The notes under the pieces were generated by a model. The model worked only from the letters and a program-made list of their open reading frames with translations, did not search any database and was not told the DNA's origin. The position numbers and the translations under genes were made by a program. 36,558 nucleotides of DNA from Haloferax sp. Q22 (GTDB lineage: Archaea; Halobacteriota; Halobacteria; Halobacteriales; Haloferacaceae), in assembly GCF_001482285.1 (NCBI RefSeq), contig NZ_LOEP01000011.1:1-36558 (forward strand), written 5' to 3'. This document shows, piece after piece, positions 8,079 to 16,237 of this stretch. The number at the start of each line of letters is the position of its first letter. Position 1 is the first letter of the stretch.

Positions 8079-9248
8079 ATGGCCAGTATCACACTCGACG
8101 ACGTAACGAAGGAGTTCGGCGAGGGCGGCGACGCGGTCGTCGCCGTCGACGACGTGTCGCTCGACATCGAAGACGGCGAGTTCGTCGTCTTCGTCGGCCC
8201 GTCGGGCAGCGGCAAATCGACCCTGATGCGGATGGTCGCCGGCCTCGAAACGCAGACCGACGGTGACGTGTCCATCGGCGACACGGTCGTCAACCAACTC
8301 GGCCCGCGGGCGCGTGACATCGCGATGGTGTTCCAGAACTACGCGCTGTACCCCAACATGACCGTCGAGGAGAACATGTCGTTCGGGCTCAAGATGTCGA
8401 CCGACCTCTCGGCCGACGAAATCGAACGGACGGTGACCGAGACGGCCGAGATGATGGGTATCGAGTCGCTCTTGGACAACACGCCCGGCGAACTTTCCGG
8501 TGGCCAACAGCAGCGCGTCGCGCTCGGCCGCGCCATCGTCCGCGACCCGAACGTGTTCTTGATGGACGAGCCGCTGTCGAACCTCGACGCGAAGCTCCGG
8601 ACGACGATGCGCACCGAAATCAATCGCCTCCAGAGCGACCTCGGCGTGACGACGCTGTACGTCACCCACGACCAGACCGAGGCGATGACGATGGGCGACC
8701 GGCTGGTCGTCCTCAACTACGGCGAACTCCAGCAGGTCGGCACGCCCTTGGAGTGTTTCTACCGGCCCGCAAACCGGTTCGTCGCCGGCTTCATCGGGTC
8801 GCCGTCGATGAACTTCTTCGAGGGCGAGGTCACAGACGGCACGCTCGTCGCCGACGGCTTCGAGTACGATCTCTCCGAGCGCATGCAAGCGAACGTCGGC
8901 GACCGGACCGCGGTGACTCTCGGCGCACGTCCGGAGGATTACACCCTCTCCGACGAACCCACAGACAACGGCTTCGAGGTCGTCGTCGACGTCGTCGAAC
9001 CGATGGGCAGCGTCTCGTACGTGTACGTCCGGTCGGTCGCGGCGTCTCACGACGAGACGTTCGTCGTCGAAGTCGACGGCCAACAGCCCATCAGCGAAGG
9101 TGAGCGACTGCACGCGCACGTCGCAGCGACGGATGTGCACCTGTTCGACACCCAGTCCGGCGAGACGATTCACCAGCGAGAACTCACCGACGACGCGGAG
9201 AACGCGCTCTCGAAGCCGCTCGAAAACGCGAGCGCTGGGGCTGACTGA
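8079..9248 (+). CDS. Sugar ABC transporter ATP-binding protein (MalK/UgpC type)
   Basis: A 389-residue ATPase. Walker A GPSGSGKST is at 40-48, the Q-loop Gln86 in MVFQNYAL, signature LSGGQ at 139-143, Walker B with Asp163-Glu164 (LMDEP) and the switch His197 (VTHDQT). The C-terminal third is the OB-fold/TOBE regulatory domain characteristic of MalK-like subunits. It is separated from the second permease by 127 bases of CA-rich sequence with no gene. It energises the importer made of the binding protein and two permeases, and such subunits can serve several sugar importers. Confidence 0.95.
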   Translation: MASITLDDVTKEFGEGGDAVVAVDDVSLDIEDGEFVVFVGPSGSGKSTLMRMVAGLETQTDGDVSIGDTVVNQLGPRARDIAMVFQNYALYPNMTVEENMSFGLKMSTDLSADEIERTVTETAEMMGIESLLDNTPGELSGGQQQRVALGRAIVRDPNVFLMDEPLSNLDAKLRTTMRTEINRLQSDLGVTTLYVTHDQTEAMTMGDRLVVLNYGELQQVGTPLECFYRPANRFVAGFIGSPSMNFFEGEVTDGTLVADGFEYDLSERMQANVGDRTAVTLGARPEDYTLSDEPTDNGFEVVVDVVEPMGSVSYVYVRSVAASHDETFVVEVDGQQPISEGERLHAHVAATDVHLFDTQSGETIHQRELTDDAENALSKPLENASAGAD

Positions 9249-9369
9249 CCACGCTCGCTTGACCCCCCTCGCGCCGACAGCGCCAGTCTCATGCTCACGG
9301 CCCGGGCGCTGTCGTCAACACGCGGTAGTTCCCCCGCGCATTGAAGTATCCACTCCGGATTGTGCGACC

Positions 9370-10521
9370 ATGCACATCACGGATTACGAGCTGTTCGCGG
9401 TGCCCCCGCGGTGGCTGCTGCTCAAACTGGAGACGAGCGACGGCCTCGTCGGCTGGGGCGAGCCCATCGTGCAGGGTCGTCTCCGGACGGTCCGGGCTGC
9501 GGTCGAAGAACTCGTGGAGGTGTACCTGCTGGGCGAAGACCCGCTTCGGACCGAGTACCACTGGCGGAAACTGTACCAAAGCGGGTACTATCGCGGTGGC
9601 CCGGTTCTGATGAGCGCGCTGTCCGGTATCGACCACGCGCTGTGGGACATCAAAGGCAAGCACTACGACACACCGGTGTACGACCTCCTCGGTGGCCACG
9701 TCCGCGACCGGATGCCCGTCCACCAGTGGGTCGGCGGCGAGACGCCGGAAGAAGTCGCCAAAGAGGCGATTCAGCGTCGCGACCAGGGCTACACGGCGCT
9801 CAAGATGAACGCCACCAACGAGTTCGGCCCGCTGGAACCGCCGGCCGCCGTCGAGACCGCCCGCAAGCGCGTCGCCGCCGTCCGCGAGGCGCTCGGCGAC
9901 GACCTCAACCTCGGCGTCGACTTCCACGGACGCGTCTCCAAGTCGATGGCGTCGCAGTTGGTCGACGCGCTCGAACCCTACGGCCTGATGTTCATCGACC
10001 AGCCCGTCCGCCCCGAACACTCCGAGGCGCTCGCCGCGCTCGCCGAGGGGACGACCACCCCGCTCGCGACCGGCGAGCGGTTCTACTCCCGATACGACTT
10101 CAAGCCGCTGTTGACCGACGGGTCGGTGTCGGTGCTCCAGCCGGACGTCACTCACGTCGGCGGGATTACCGAACTCCGGAAGGTGATGACGATGGCCGAG
10201 GCGTTCGACGTGTCCGTCGTCCCGCATTGTCCGTTGAGCCCGGTCGCCTTCGCCGCGAACCTCCAGGCCGGCTTCGCCTCCCACAGCGCGGTCATGCAGG
10301 AACAGGACCTCGGCCTCCACGACCCGGACGAGAGCGTCGGCCTCGCGTATCTCGATGACCCCCACCAGTTCGACTTCGACGACGGCTTCGTCACGCGACC
10401 GACCGGCCCGGGGCTGGGTATCGACGTGGACGAAGCGTACGTCCGCGAGCGCTCCCAAGGCGAGGTCAACTGGTACAACCCCGTCTGGCACCACGACGAC
10501 GGCCGGCTCGCCGAGTGGTGA
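9370..10521 (+). CDS. dgoD: D-galactonate dehydratase (DgoD-like, enolase superfamily)
   Basis: A 383-residue protein closely collinear with E. coli DgoD (offset of one residue), from the start MHITDYELFAVPPRW to the C-terminal RLAEW. It would dehydrate D-galactonate to 2-keto-3-deoxygalactonate, the second step of the DeLey-Doudoroff route used for galactose by Haloferax. Metal ligands are Asp184, Asp210 and Glu236, and the acid/base pair is His186 and His286, with Glu311 also conserved. Position 210 is Asp (FIDQPV) where DgoD has Glu209. Galactonate as substrate fits the overall match, but another sugar acid remains possible. It ends the operon. No KDGal kinase or aldolase gene is nearby. 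Confidence 0.87.
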   Translation: MHITDYELFAVPPRWLLLKLETSDGLVGWGEPIVQGRLRTVRAAVEELVEVYLLGEDPLRTEYHWRKLYQSGYYRGGPVLMSALSGIDHALWDIKGKHYDTPVYDLLGGHVRDRMPVHQWVGGETPEEVAKEAIQRRDQGYTALKMNATNEFGPLEPPAAVETARKRVAAVREALGDDLNLGVDFHGRVSKSMASQLVDALEPYGLMFIDQPVRPEHSEALAALAEGTTTPLATGERFYSRYDFKPLLTDGSVSVLQPDVTHVGGITELRKVMTMAEAFDVSVVPHCPLSPVAFAANLQAGFASHSAVMQEQDLGLHDPDESVGLAYLDDPHQFDFDDGFVTRPTGPGLGIDVDEAYVRERSQGEVNWYNPVWHHDDGRLAEW

Positions 10522-10736
10522 CCGGGGTGTCGACTGGCCATCCGTGGACCAGACTACCCACGTTCGAATCGAAACCCACTCTGAAACGGCTACAGGGCAT
10601 GAGACTGTCTAGAAATACTTTTGCGGATAAGGTTAGCTAGGCAACATGATTGGCATGTTGCAACAACCCGAACCGCACGTGGACTGGACCGTACGTGGCC
10701 TCCGAACGACTCGTGGCGAGATACGCACCAGGGGCG

Positions 10737-10883
10737 ATGAGTGAGCCGTTGTCGTTCGTCGAGCAGACGAAAGTCCATCTGCACAAAGCCCTCGAAACAG
10801 ACGACCCTGACGAGAGAAACTTCCATATCCGGACTGCGCTGCAACTCTGCTCGTGTGACAGCGTGACCGAACAGTCGGACTAG
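10737..10883 (+). CDS. Small conserved-type haloarchaeal protein (48 residues)
   Basis: ATG 10737 opens a 48-residue frame starting MSEPLSFVEQTKVHLHKALE and containing ERNFHIRTALQL. It looks like a compact pair of helices rich in acidic residues, resembling small uncharacterised haloarchaeal proteins with a similar FHIRxALQL core. The open frame extends upstream to 10650, but that part is unlike protein sequence in this genome. No function can be given. It stands alone after dgoD, with a possible promoter near 10613-10625. Confidence 0.6.
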   Translation: MSEPLSFVEQTKVHLHKALETDDPDERNFHIRTALQLCSCDSVTEQSD

Positions 10884-10904
10884 CACCGCCGAGTGACGCC
10901 GTTC

Positions 10905-11033
10905 TCAGTTCTCGAGCACCACACCCTCCGAGCGATGGGCCACCCTGACAGCGACGCCCAGTTCGTGTTCGTGGTCGATCAGTATGCAGACGATAATATT
11001 ATCGTCTGCATAGAACCTCCGAGGGAGCGTCAT
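10905..11033 (-). CDS. Doubtful small ORF spanning a perfect palindrome
   Basis: A 42-residue frame (MTLPRRFYADDNII at its start, SEGVVLEN at its end) with mostly G/C third positions. It may be the tail of a decayed gene, since the open frame continues to 11174 with less gene-like composition. The 30-bp palindrome at 10983-11012 lies within it and encodes YADDNIIVCI. No family is recognised. It could equally be non-coding DNA around a regulatory site. Confidence 0.25.
   Translation of the reverse strand: MTLPRRFYADDNIIVCILIDHEHELGVAVRVAHRSEGVVLEN
10983..11012. repeat. Perfect 30-bp palindrome
   Basis: The arms tatgcagacgataat and attatcgtctgcata are exact reverse complements with no loop (15 + 15 bp), centred at 10997/10998. 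A loop-less perfect dyad of this size suggests a binding site for a dimeric protein or a recombination site, rather than a terminator. It has AT-rich sequence at its centre and lies between two small ORFs. Confidence 0.8.
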
Positions 11034-11339
11034 CCAGACGCACTCGCCTGGGGAAGCAGTTCGCAGTAGACTATGTATGGTCTGTTCAATGACTCGAATA
11101 TAATACGTTGCTCGATATATTTTTGATCGAGGGTTGCCGATGTCTTTCCTCTGTATACTGTGACAAATTTCCACTAAGTGTGGTTTAAATTGTCTTACTA
11201 CCGAATTTGTTGAGGTATTTTATTGTGCTACTGTGGTTATCCAAGTCGGGCTCGTCACCGCCGATTCAATTTACTCAGTTGTCGAGAATATATTTTGATC
11301 TGATGAGTCGACACCATAATCCGGGTTCGATCTGGGGAC
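11034..11339. other. Non-coding, AT-rich stretch
   Basis: About 300 bases with lower GC than the neighbours. I see no gene, RNA or clear repeat here. Open frames are short and have no protein-like composition. Confidence 0.5.
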
Positions 11340-11531
11340 TCACCGCACGCCGAGTCGGCGCGCGGCGGTCGCCGACAGATACACGCCGTTCGCGCCGACC
11401 GAGACGGGTTCGTCCGTCACTCGCGAGACGAGCGCCGCGAGGTCGCGCCGGAACGCTTCGTTGTTTGAGTAATGGTGTGGTCCGCCCTCCCGTTGGGTTC
11501 CGTCTGTTGTGTATGTCTTTCTCGACGACAT
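11340..11531 (-). pseudogene. C-terminal fragment of the HTH-type protein found at 13961
   Basis: The last 40 or so codons (EAFRRDLAALVSRVTDEP, then LSATAARRLGVR) match the C-terminus of the complete 259-residue protein encoded at 13961-14740 (TTFRRELAAFLSSLTDEA and LSAAAARRLGVR). Everything upstream of this C-terminal piece is missing. The fragment and the complete gene have the same orientation and bracket the two pilin genes. That arrangement suggests a duplicated HTH-pilin module in which this copy has decayed. Confidence 0.75.
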
Positions 11532-11893
11532 CGTCTTGCACTAGGAGTGAGAGGCGTCGTCGAGAGATCTGACTAACTGCAAACCAGAGTAAGTGTATTA
11601 TCGAATTTGTGGGGAAGGCTGGAATATCGGGCCATCGCCGTATTCTGATTGAGTACCCTTGTCGACCGTCTCGTGGACAGGTCCCGATTCAAGCTTCGTT
11701 TGGACCTGTTTGCCCTCGGCGTTGGGTGCTGTATCCTGTGGTACGAACTACCGGTGGAAGTGGTACATCTTTATCGTGGAGTCTCAATGAGCGAGTGTTT
11801 GCTGGGTCGGCAGGCGAACTTACGTGGTATGGTTGTAACTCAACGAGGAGTCAGTATTCAAAAAACGTTCAAAGGTCGGTCTCTCGAATCGCG
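11532..11893. other. Region downstream of the pilin gene, nothing recognised
   Basis: About 360 bases between the HTH-gene fragment and the pilin stop codon. The open frames on the plus strand here are shadows without family features. No clear terminator hairpin or RNA is seen. Confidence 0.4.
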
Positions 11894-12526
11894 TTACTTG
11901 ACCGTGTACTTCGCGATCGTTGCGGTACTGCCACCACCAGGGGACTCCCAGATCACACGGATGACGTCACCCTCTGCGAGAGCGTGTGCACCGGCAGCGG
12001 TTGCGTCACCATTAGTTGTACGAGGTGCTTGGATCTTGTCTTCTTGAGCAGTTCCTGCTGCGTCCTCATAGTTGAGTTTGGTGATAGAACCGGCGGTAGT
12101 GACTACCTCGTCTCCATCGTCATCGTAGAGCCCCACAGTAACTGAAGAGCCGGCAGAGATCGTGTCAGAGCCAGACCAAAGTGCTGTCGGGTCATCTGCA
12201 CTTGCACCGTTGTCTGCAATACCGTATGCAGGGTGTCCGTTAACCGTGACGCTCACTGTCCCTTCCTCAATGGACGCTCCATTTGAATGAGTGATTTCAA
12301 CCATTATGAGTTCTACAGAGTCAGGGGTCGTGTCTGCATCAGTATACGCCGAATTTGACTGCGAGAATTCGAAACTCGCTTGCGGTGCACTATTTCCAAC
12401 CTGGTCGCCAAGCCCGAGGACGAACGTCCCAATCACGGCCGCTAGAATCACCGTTATTGCGACCATAAGGATGACACCGATCACGGGTGAGACTGCATCT
12501 TCTTCGCGTATGAATTTCTTTATCAT
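11894..12526 (-). CDS. pilA: Type IV pilin (PilA-like)
   Basis: A 210-residue prepilin. The short charged leader ([10 protein letters not shown]) is followed by [15 protein letters not shown] and the rest of the hydrophobic domain, which runs to about residue 41 (VLGLGD). This is the H-domain shared by Haloferax PilA proteins (Pilin_N). PibD-type prepilin peptidase should cut before the AVSPVIG segment. The remainder is a beta-rich, Ser/Thr/Asp-rich head ending [14 protein letters not shown]. It is the second of two tandem pilin genes, 32 bases behind the disrupted one. In H. volcanii a pilin gene (pilA2, from memory) also adjoins agl6. The product would form adhesion pili, which are N-glycosylated in haloarchaea. 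Confidence 0.92.
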   Translation of the reverse strand: MIKKFIREEDAVSPVIGVILMVAITVILAAVIGTFVLGLGDQVGNSAPQASFEFSQSNSAYTDADTTPDSVELIMVEITHSNGASIEEGTVSVTVNGHPAYGIADNGASADDPTALWSGSDTISAGSSVTVGLYDDDGDEVVTTAGSITKLNYEDAAGTAQEDKIQAPRTTNGDATAAGAHALAEGDVIRVIWESPGGGSTATIAKYTVK

Positions 12527-12558
12527 CTCTATTGTTCTTTGAAAGAATTTATTCGGAG

Positions 12559-13035
12559 TTAGTTCGGCACGGTTGCCTTTGCGATCGTTGCAGTGCTACC
12601 GCCACTAGGCGAGCTCCACGTGAGACGAATTTCGGAGCCCTCGTCGATCTCAAGTGAACCGTCACCACTGGTAACAATGGTGTCGCCAGCAGAGTAGGTC
12701 GTTCCTGTGGTGAGACTGAATGGTGCGTCGGTTAGGTCACCCGAGGCAGTTGTCCCATCCTGCAGAGTGTACGCGAGGCCAAGTTCGTCAACGGAAAGCT
12801 GAGCCCCTCCCTCATGGATGATCTGGAAATCATAGCCACCTGCAGTGGCGTCATCACCAGGGGTAAACTCGAAACTAACCGATGCTTGCGGCGCACTGTT
12901 ACCCACCTAATCGCCAAGCCCGAGGACGAATGTCCCGATGACGGCCGCGAGGATGACCGTGATTGCGACCATCAGAATGACGCCGATGACCGGGCTCACC
13001 GCGGTGTCGTCTTTGAATAGATTTTGAATGTTCAT
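12559..13035 (-). pseudogene. Type IV pilin gene with an in-frame stop after the H-domain
   Basis: Starting at ATG 13035 the frame reads MNIQNLFKDDTAVSPVIG and continues through a hydrophobic domain identical to that of the next pilin, to GLGD. Then a TAG at 12907-12909 stands where the neighbour has Gln. The same frame stays open afterwards, with VGNSAPQAS directly following and the end [17 protein letters not shown], for 115 more codons. A single CAG-to-TAG change explains this. As read, only a 42-residue leader plus H-domain would be made. The intact downstream reading frame indicates that the mutation is recent. Restart at the GTG at 12906 would give a pilin head without an H-domain. Confidence 0.88.
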
Positions 13036-13150
13036 GGTGTTTCACCCGACACGCATCTCTCAGGGATCACATAGCGAGCCACAGCGAGTAGCCACCCTCT
13101 GTTTCCCTCGTATTGCGCGACGTGTCTATTACACTAACCGTCGCGAGAGG

Positions 13151-13160
13151 ATAAATAAGT
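13151..13160 (-). promoter_or_regulatory. TATA box upstream of the pilin pair
   Basis: acttatttat (minus strand) lies about 120 bases before the ATG at 13035, in an otherwise gene-free 288-base stretch (13036-13323). This implies a leader of roughly 90 bases for the pilin mRNA, unusual in a genome where many starts appear leaderless. The rest of this stretch shows no gene. Confidence 0.5.
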
Positions 13161-13323
13161 TTAGCTGAATTCTACGGTTCAGAGAATTACTGCTTCTTTG
13201 GATTAAACAACTGATTAACATGAGTTGATCGACGTGACGACGAGATTCTCTGGACCGAGAGCCAGCTGCTGAACATCAGTTTATTCAGCAATCTTATCAT
13301 GGTTATTCGTATACGGTGAGTCA

Positions 13324-13845
13324 ATGAATCATCCTCGAGACGAGATTTTTGCTCACGGTGCTGTGCATCGCTGTTGTGACAGGAGTGAGTGGACCACTCG
13401 TTCCGGGGATTGACCTGACACCAGTACAGGGCTCACAGGCGGGTAACTTCGAGTCGTTCAATAACCACACAGGTGACCTGGAAGCAACTAGCATCCAGAT
13501 TCCGGAACGGGCTATCGCTTAGAACATGGGGTTCGTGGGTCAGGCATCTACACGACGCGGTTCCCCGCCACGACCGTCGAAATTGAGACCGTCTCTGGTT
13601 CGGCGCTACTAATCTACGGGGTGGATATTCCGTCTCTGGGCTACGGGATACAGTCGACCTACGTCGTGAACCAGACTTCTCCACGAACGCTGAAAATGAC
13701 GCTGCCACAGAGTCAGCTCAAGGCAACAGAGATCTCCCAAGATTCCTACCCGGCAGTTGCAACGGTCTACGTTCGGACAAATGGAACGAAACGGGCACTC
13801 ACCAACAAAACCGTCACCGTCACCGTGAGTGGAGGTGGCCAGTAG
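13324..13845 (+). pseudogene. Decayed gene for a secreted protein
   Basis: Reading in pieces recovers one protein. A hydrophobic signal-like segment (LLTVLCIAVVTGVSGP) is followed by LEATSIQIPERA, then after a shift of one base near 13518 by RLEHGVRGSGIYTTRF and a continuous C-terminal part ending TVTVSGGGQ at 13845. A stop (tag at 13522-13524) ends the first frame, and another shift is needed near the ATG. The product was probably an exported beta-rich protein. Its family is not recognised. It diverges from the pilin genes, so it may have belonged to the same surface system. Confidence 0.6.
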
Positions 13846-13950
13846 ATGTCGTCGTTGACAGACTCAAAGGTGGGGCAAGCGACACCGGCCCGCGACGCCT
13901 CGATTCTCTCAACTGGCTCTAATCGACAGGAGAACATTCTTCGGGCGTGT
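13846..13950 (+). pseudogene. 5' stub of a following gene
   Basis: An ATG directly abuts the stop codon of the decayed secreted-protein gene (tagatg), and the first 30 or so codons (MSSLTDSKVGQATPARDAS) look plausible. After about 13950 the same DNA is the 3' end of the oppositely oriented HTH-type gene. The gene therefore seems cut off at this point, probably by the rearrangement that brought the HTH-pilin module together. No family is recognised. Confidence 0.3.
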
Positions 13951-13960
13951 TCCGATGGCG

Positions 13961-14740
13961 TTACCGAACGCCAAGTCGTCGCGCGGCAGCGGCCGACAGA
14001 AAGACACCGGTCGTCCCGACCGAGACCGCTTCATCAGTAAGCGACGAAAGAAACGCCGCAAGCTCCCGACGAAACGTAGTGCTTCGTTGTTCGATAAGTG
14101 GGGTCGTATCCTTTGACTCGAATTTCGTCCCACGACTCCGTACGTACACCTCTGCGAACTCACGTTTGACCGGCATCGGTGCGTCAGACAGGTAGGAGGG
14201 CAACGAGAGGTCCTTGACACGCACTTTCGCCCCGGTCGGCGCACCGGCCGCAGCGAGGACGCGTCCAAGAACAACGGCATCACGTCGAGGGCGAAGTTCG
14301 GTCGTTCGTTTGGTATCCGTTTCGTGAGACATCCGAACCCCCGTTCCAAGCACGGTGAGTGCCTGTTCGAGTTGGTCTGCTGTCTCATCGTCCACAACGA
14401 ACGACGGTGAGTAGCTTTCCGTGCTAATACTCCCCGTTGCAAAGACCGCTGCGACCAGTATGTTCAGCGCCCGCGCGTGTTCTGATTGAAACGTCTCTGG
14501 AAACCATCCGTTCTCCACAGCAGTCGTCAGCCCACGAACAACATCCGGGATTCTGCCGTTCATCCACTCGCGGACGCGACTCCGTGGGAGGCCGACTGCC
14601 GTTCCGACTGCGGTTGACCCCTTATCGGGGTTCGCTGCGACGTAGTCCATCGTCTCGCGGTACTGCAGGACGTACTCCCACGGGTCATCAACCGGCGTCG
14701 CGTACGTCCGCGCGACTGCTGGCTGCGTCGCAAGCGGCAT
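13961..14740 (-). CDS. HTH protein with possible LAGLIDADG/WhiA-like domain
   Basis: A 259-residue protein. Residues about 35-70 (STAVGTAVGLPRSRVREWMN) look like a helix-turn-helix. Two later segments (FATGSISTESYSPSFVV and LSLPSYLSDAPMPVKREFAEVYVRSRG) recall the paired core of LAGLIDADG/WhiA-like folds, though the acidic catalytic residues of homing endonucleases are not obvious. The C-terminus ends AAARRLGVR. A TATA-like gttatatc (14763-14770) about 27 bases before the ATG indicates a leaderless mRNA. A truncated paralogue lies at 11340-11531 beyond the pilin genes. A role in control or rearrangement of pilin genes is an inference from position only. Confidence 0.65.
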   Translation of the reverse strand: MPLATQPAVARTYATPVDDPWEYVLQYRETMDYVAANPDKGSTAVGTAVGLPRSRVREWMNGRIPDVVRGLTTAVENGWFPETFQSEHARALNILVAAVFATGSISTESYSPSFVVDDETADQLEQALTVLGTGVRMSHETDTKRTTELRPRRDAVVLGRVLAAAGAPTGAKVRVKDLSLPSYLSDAPMPVKREFAEVYVRSRGTKFESKDTTPLIEQRSTTFRRELAAFLSSLTDEAVSVGTTGVFLSAAAARRLGVR

Positions 14741-14762
14741 AGACGTGAGAACGTGTTTCTCC

Positions 14763-14770
14763 GATATAAC
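14763..14770 (-). promoter_or_regulatory. TATA box of the HTH-type gene
   Basis: gttatatc on the minus strand is centred about 26 bases before the ATG at 14740. This is the normal spacing for a leaderless haloarchaeal transcript and supports that start. Confidence 0.55.
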
Positions 14771-14940
14771 TATCTCGATTCAAGACATTCTATTTACCAA
14801 CTATATCGGTACGTGGTCTGCGATGTGCTCGCAACGGACTAGCTGTGCAGTCAGACATTCGTGCTATGCGACGACCTAATTCGAGCTATTTTTGAAAACT
14901 ACGTATGCTGTTCGAGTCTGACTACAGTACGTTCGAGCAA

Positions 14941-15096
14941 TTACCGATTCAGGCGAACGACATCATCACACTCGGGACAGTCCGCGAACACGCCGGTCCC
15001 GCCGTCTTCCGTCTCGAACTCGATTAGCACGTGATACTCGTGAAGCTCCGTCTCGCAGTCCGGACAACGGCCAATCGTCGTCGACTCGTTGGTCAT
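14941..15096 (-). CDS. Small zinc-ribbon protein (51 residues)
   Basis: The protein starts MTNESTTIGRCPDC and ends CPECDDVVRLNR. Two CPxC knuckles (CPDC near residue 11 and CPEC near residue 40) would bind one zinc ion, as in the many small CPxCG-type proteins of haloarchaea. ATG 15096 is chosen because the upstream open frame to 15231 reads like non-coding DNA. Such proteins are often regulators or adaptors, but no partner can be named here. Confidence 0.72.
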   Translation of the reverse strand: MTNESTTIGRCPDCETELHEYHVLIEFETEDGGTGVFADCPECDDVVRLNR

Positions 15097-15491
15097 AGCG
15101 GGAAGTGGGAGTGTACGTGTGCTCGCAACTGTGCTTCTAGTCGCACTTACGATAAGCACGAAAATAATGATTGGTATTGCTTCAATGCGCGGCTGGGTCA
15201 ATGAGCGCCACGAGCTAACCAGAATACTCACGGTGGCAGCAGGAACGTCACAACAACCGACGAGTGTTGAAGAGGTGATCGAGCCACCAAACCTCTCAAG
15301 CCGTACCCGGCTCGTTCCCCTGGTGACTCAATCGAGTGGTGGGGTATCTATGGTTCTCGGGTGCCGATCTGACATCGTCGACCCCAATCATGACACATGT
15401 GGGCATTATCCATAGTAGTTGGGATTCCAACCATTCTCTCCTCTCGGATTGTAGAACATACATATGTTCGTTATACTATGCGGGCGATAGG
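15097..15491. other. No gene recognised
   Basis: About 395 bases between the zinc-ribbon gene and the membrane hydrolase gene. Short open frames occur on both strands but none shows family features or convincing composition. No repeat or RNA was seen. Confidence 0.4.
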
Positions 15492-16064
15492 TCAGGTTAC
15501 TGGCCGCCGGCGTCGTCGATAGACGCTCACGAGCCAGATTGCTGCGGCACCGACGAACAGCAGATACTGGAACTGCAGGTGCGGGCTGTCGAAGCCGGCG
15601 TTGAGAATCCGAATCCACGGGGCGATGTCGTCGCCTGGGTACTGGAGGCCGGGGACGACGGGCCACAACAGAAAGCCGAGTTCGCGCCACTCTTGGCGCA
15701 AGACGAGGAGATACGAGTCACCGACAATATGTGACCCGATTGCGACCGCGAGGGCGCGCGCCTCGTACTGGTAGCCACGACGGGTGAGATACCGGACGCC
15801 CAGGAACACGACGGGGACGACGATGAGGAGTGAATGCGCGAGCGACCGCCCGTTCGGAAGCACGCCCGCGTAGGCCAGCGGCTTGTCGATCAGATCGGGG
15901 AGTTGCGTCCCGACCGCGAGGATGAGGAGCGTCAGGCCGTGGGGGAACCGTGGTTTCCAGTCACGCACACGCGCGAGGGCCACGACGAGCAGATAGCCGA
16001 GTGCGAGGTGGCCAAGGGGATACACACGCCGATGGAGGCGCGTCCCACGCATAAACTCACTCAT
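15492..16064 (-). CDS. Membrane-bound metal-dependent hydrolase (DUF457/YdjM-like)
   Basis: A 190-residue multi-pass protein. The N-terminal PLGHLALGYLL and the following GTQLPDLIDKPLA, SLAHSLL and GSHIVGD motifs supply the His and Asp residues typical of this putative hydrolase family. Several hydrophobic helices cover most of the length, and a basic tail (RRRRRP) ends it. It is divergent from the agl6-like gene. A second ATG at 16052 may be the true start, since the AT-rich promoter core around 16081-16090 lies about 30 bases before it. The substrate is unknown, and the position suggests a link to cell-surface biogenesis. Confidence 0.78.
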   Translation of the reverse strand: MSEFMRGTRLHRRVYPLGHLALGYLLVVALARVRDWKPRFPHGLTLLILAVGTQLPDLIDKPLAYAGVLPNGRSLAHSLLIVVPVVFLGVRYLTRRGYQYEARALAVAIGSHIVGDSYLLVLRQEWRELGFLLWPVVPGLQYPGDDIAPWIRILNAGFDSPHLQFQYLLFVGAAAIWLVSVYRRRRRPVT

Positions 16065-16075
16065 CGAAATTGTTT

Positions 16076-16103
16076 TCGCATATATATTATCAATATTATA
16101 TTC
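16076..16103. promoter_or_regulatory. AT-rich divergent promoter core
   Basis: A run of overlapping TATA-like sequences (tatatatt and tattatat) between the membrane hydrolase and agl6-like genes. For the minus-strand gene the spacing fits a leaderless start. For the agl6-like gene (ATG 16238) it implies a long leader of about 100 bases, unless another promoter closer to the gene is used. Confidence 0.4.
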
Positions 16104-16237
16104 TGTCTACCCAGACTGCTCAGACGATAAACTCTTTACCCGCCTGTCCGACTCTCTCAGATAGAAACCGTTCGTGGGGTCCACCGAACTACTGCAATCC
16201 AGTCTCAACGGTGCTCACAAACAGGTGGTCAATCTCT

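Noticed and set aside
11609-12145. 178-codon plus-strand frame near the pilin gene
   Set aside because: Cys/Ser/Arg-rich composition without motifs, overlapping the well-supported pilin gene on the other strand.
12907-12909. TAG in the pilin gene read as pyrrolysine
   Set aside because: Haloferax-type archaea have no known pyrrolysine machinery and nothing here suggests it. A CAG-to-TAG mutation is simpler.
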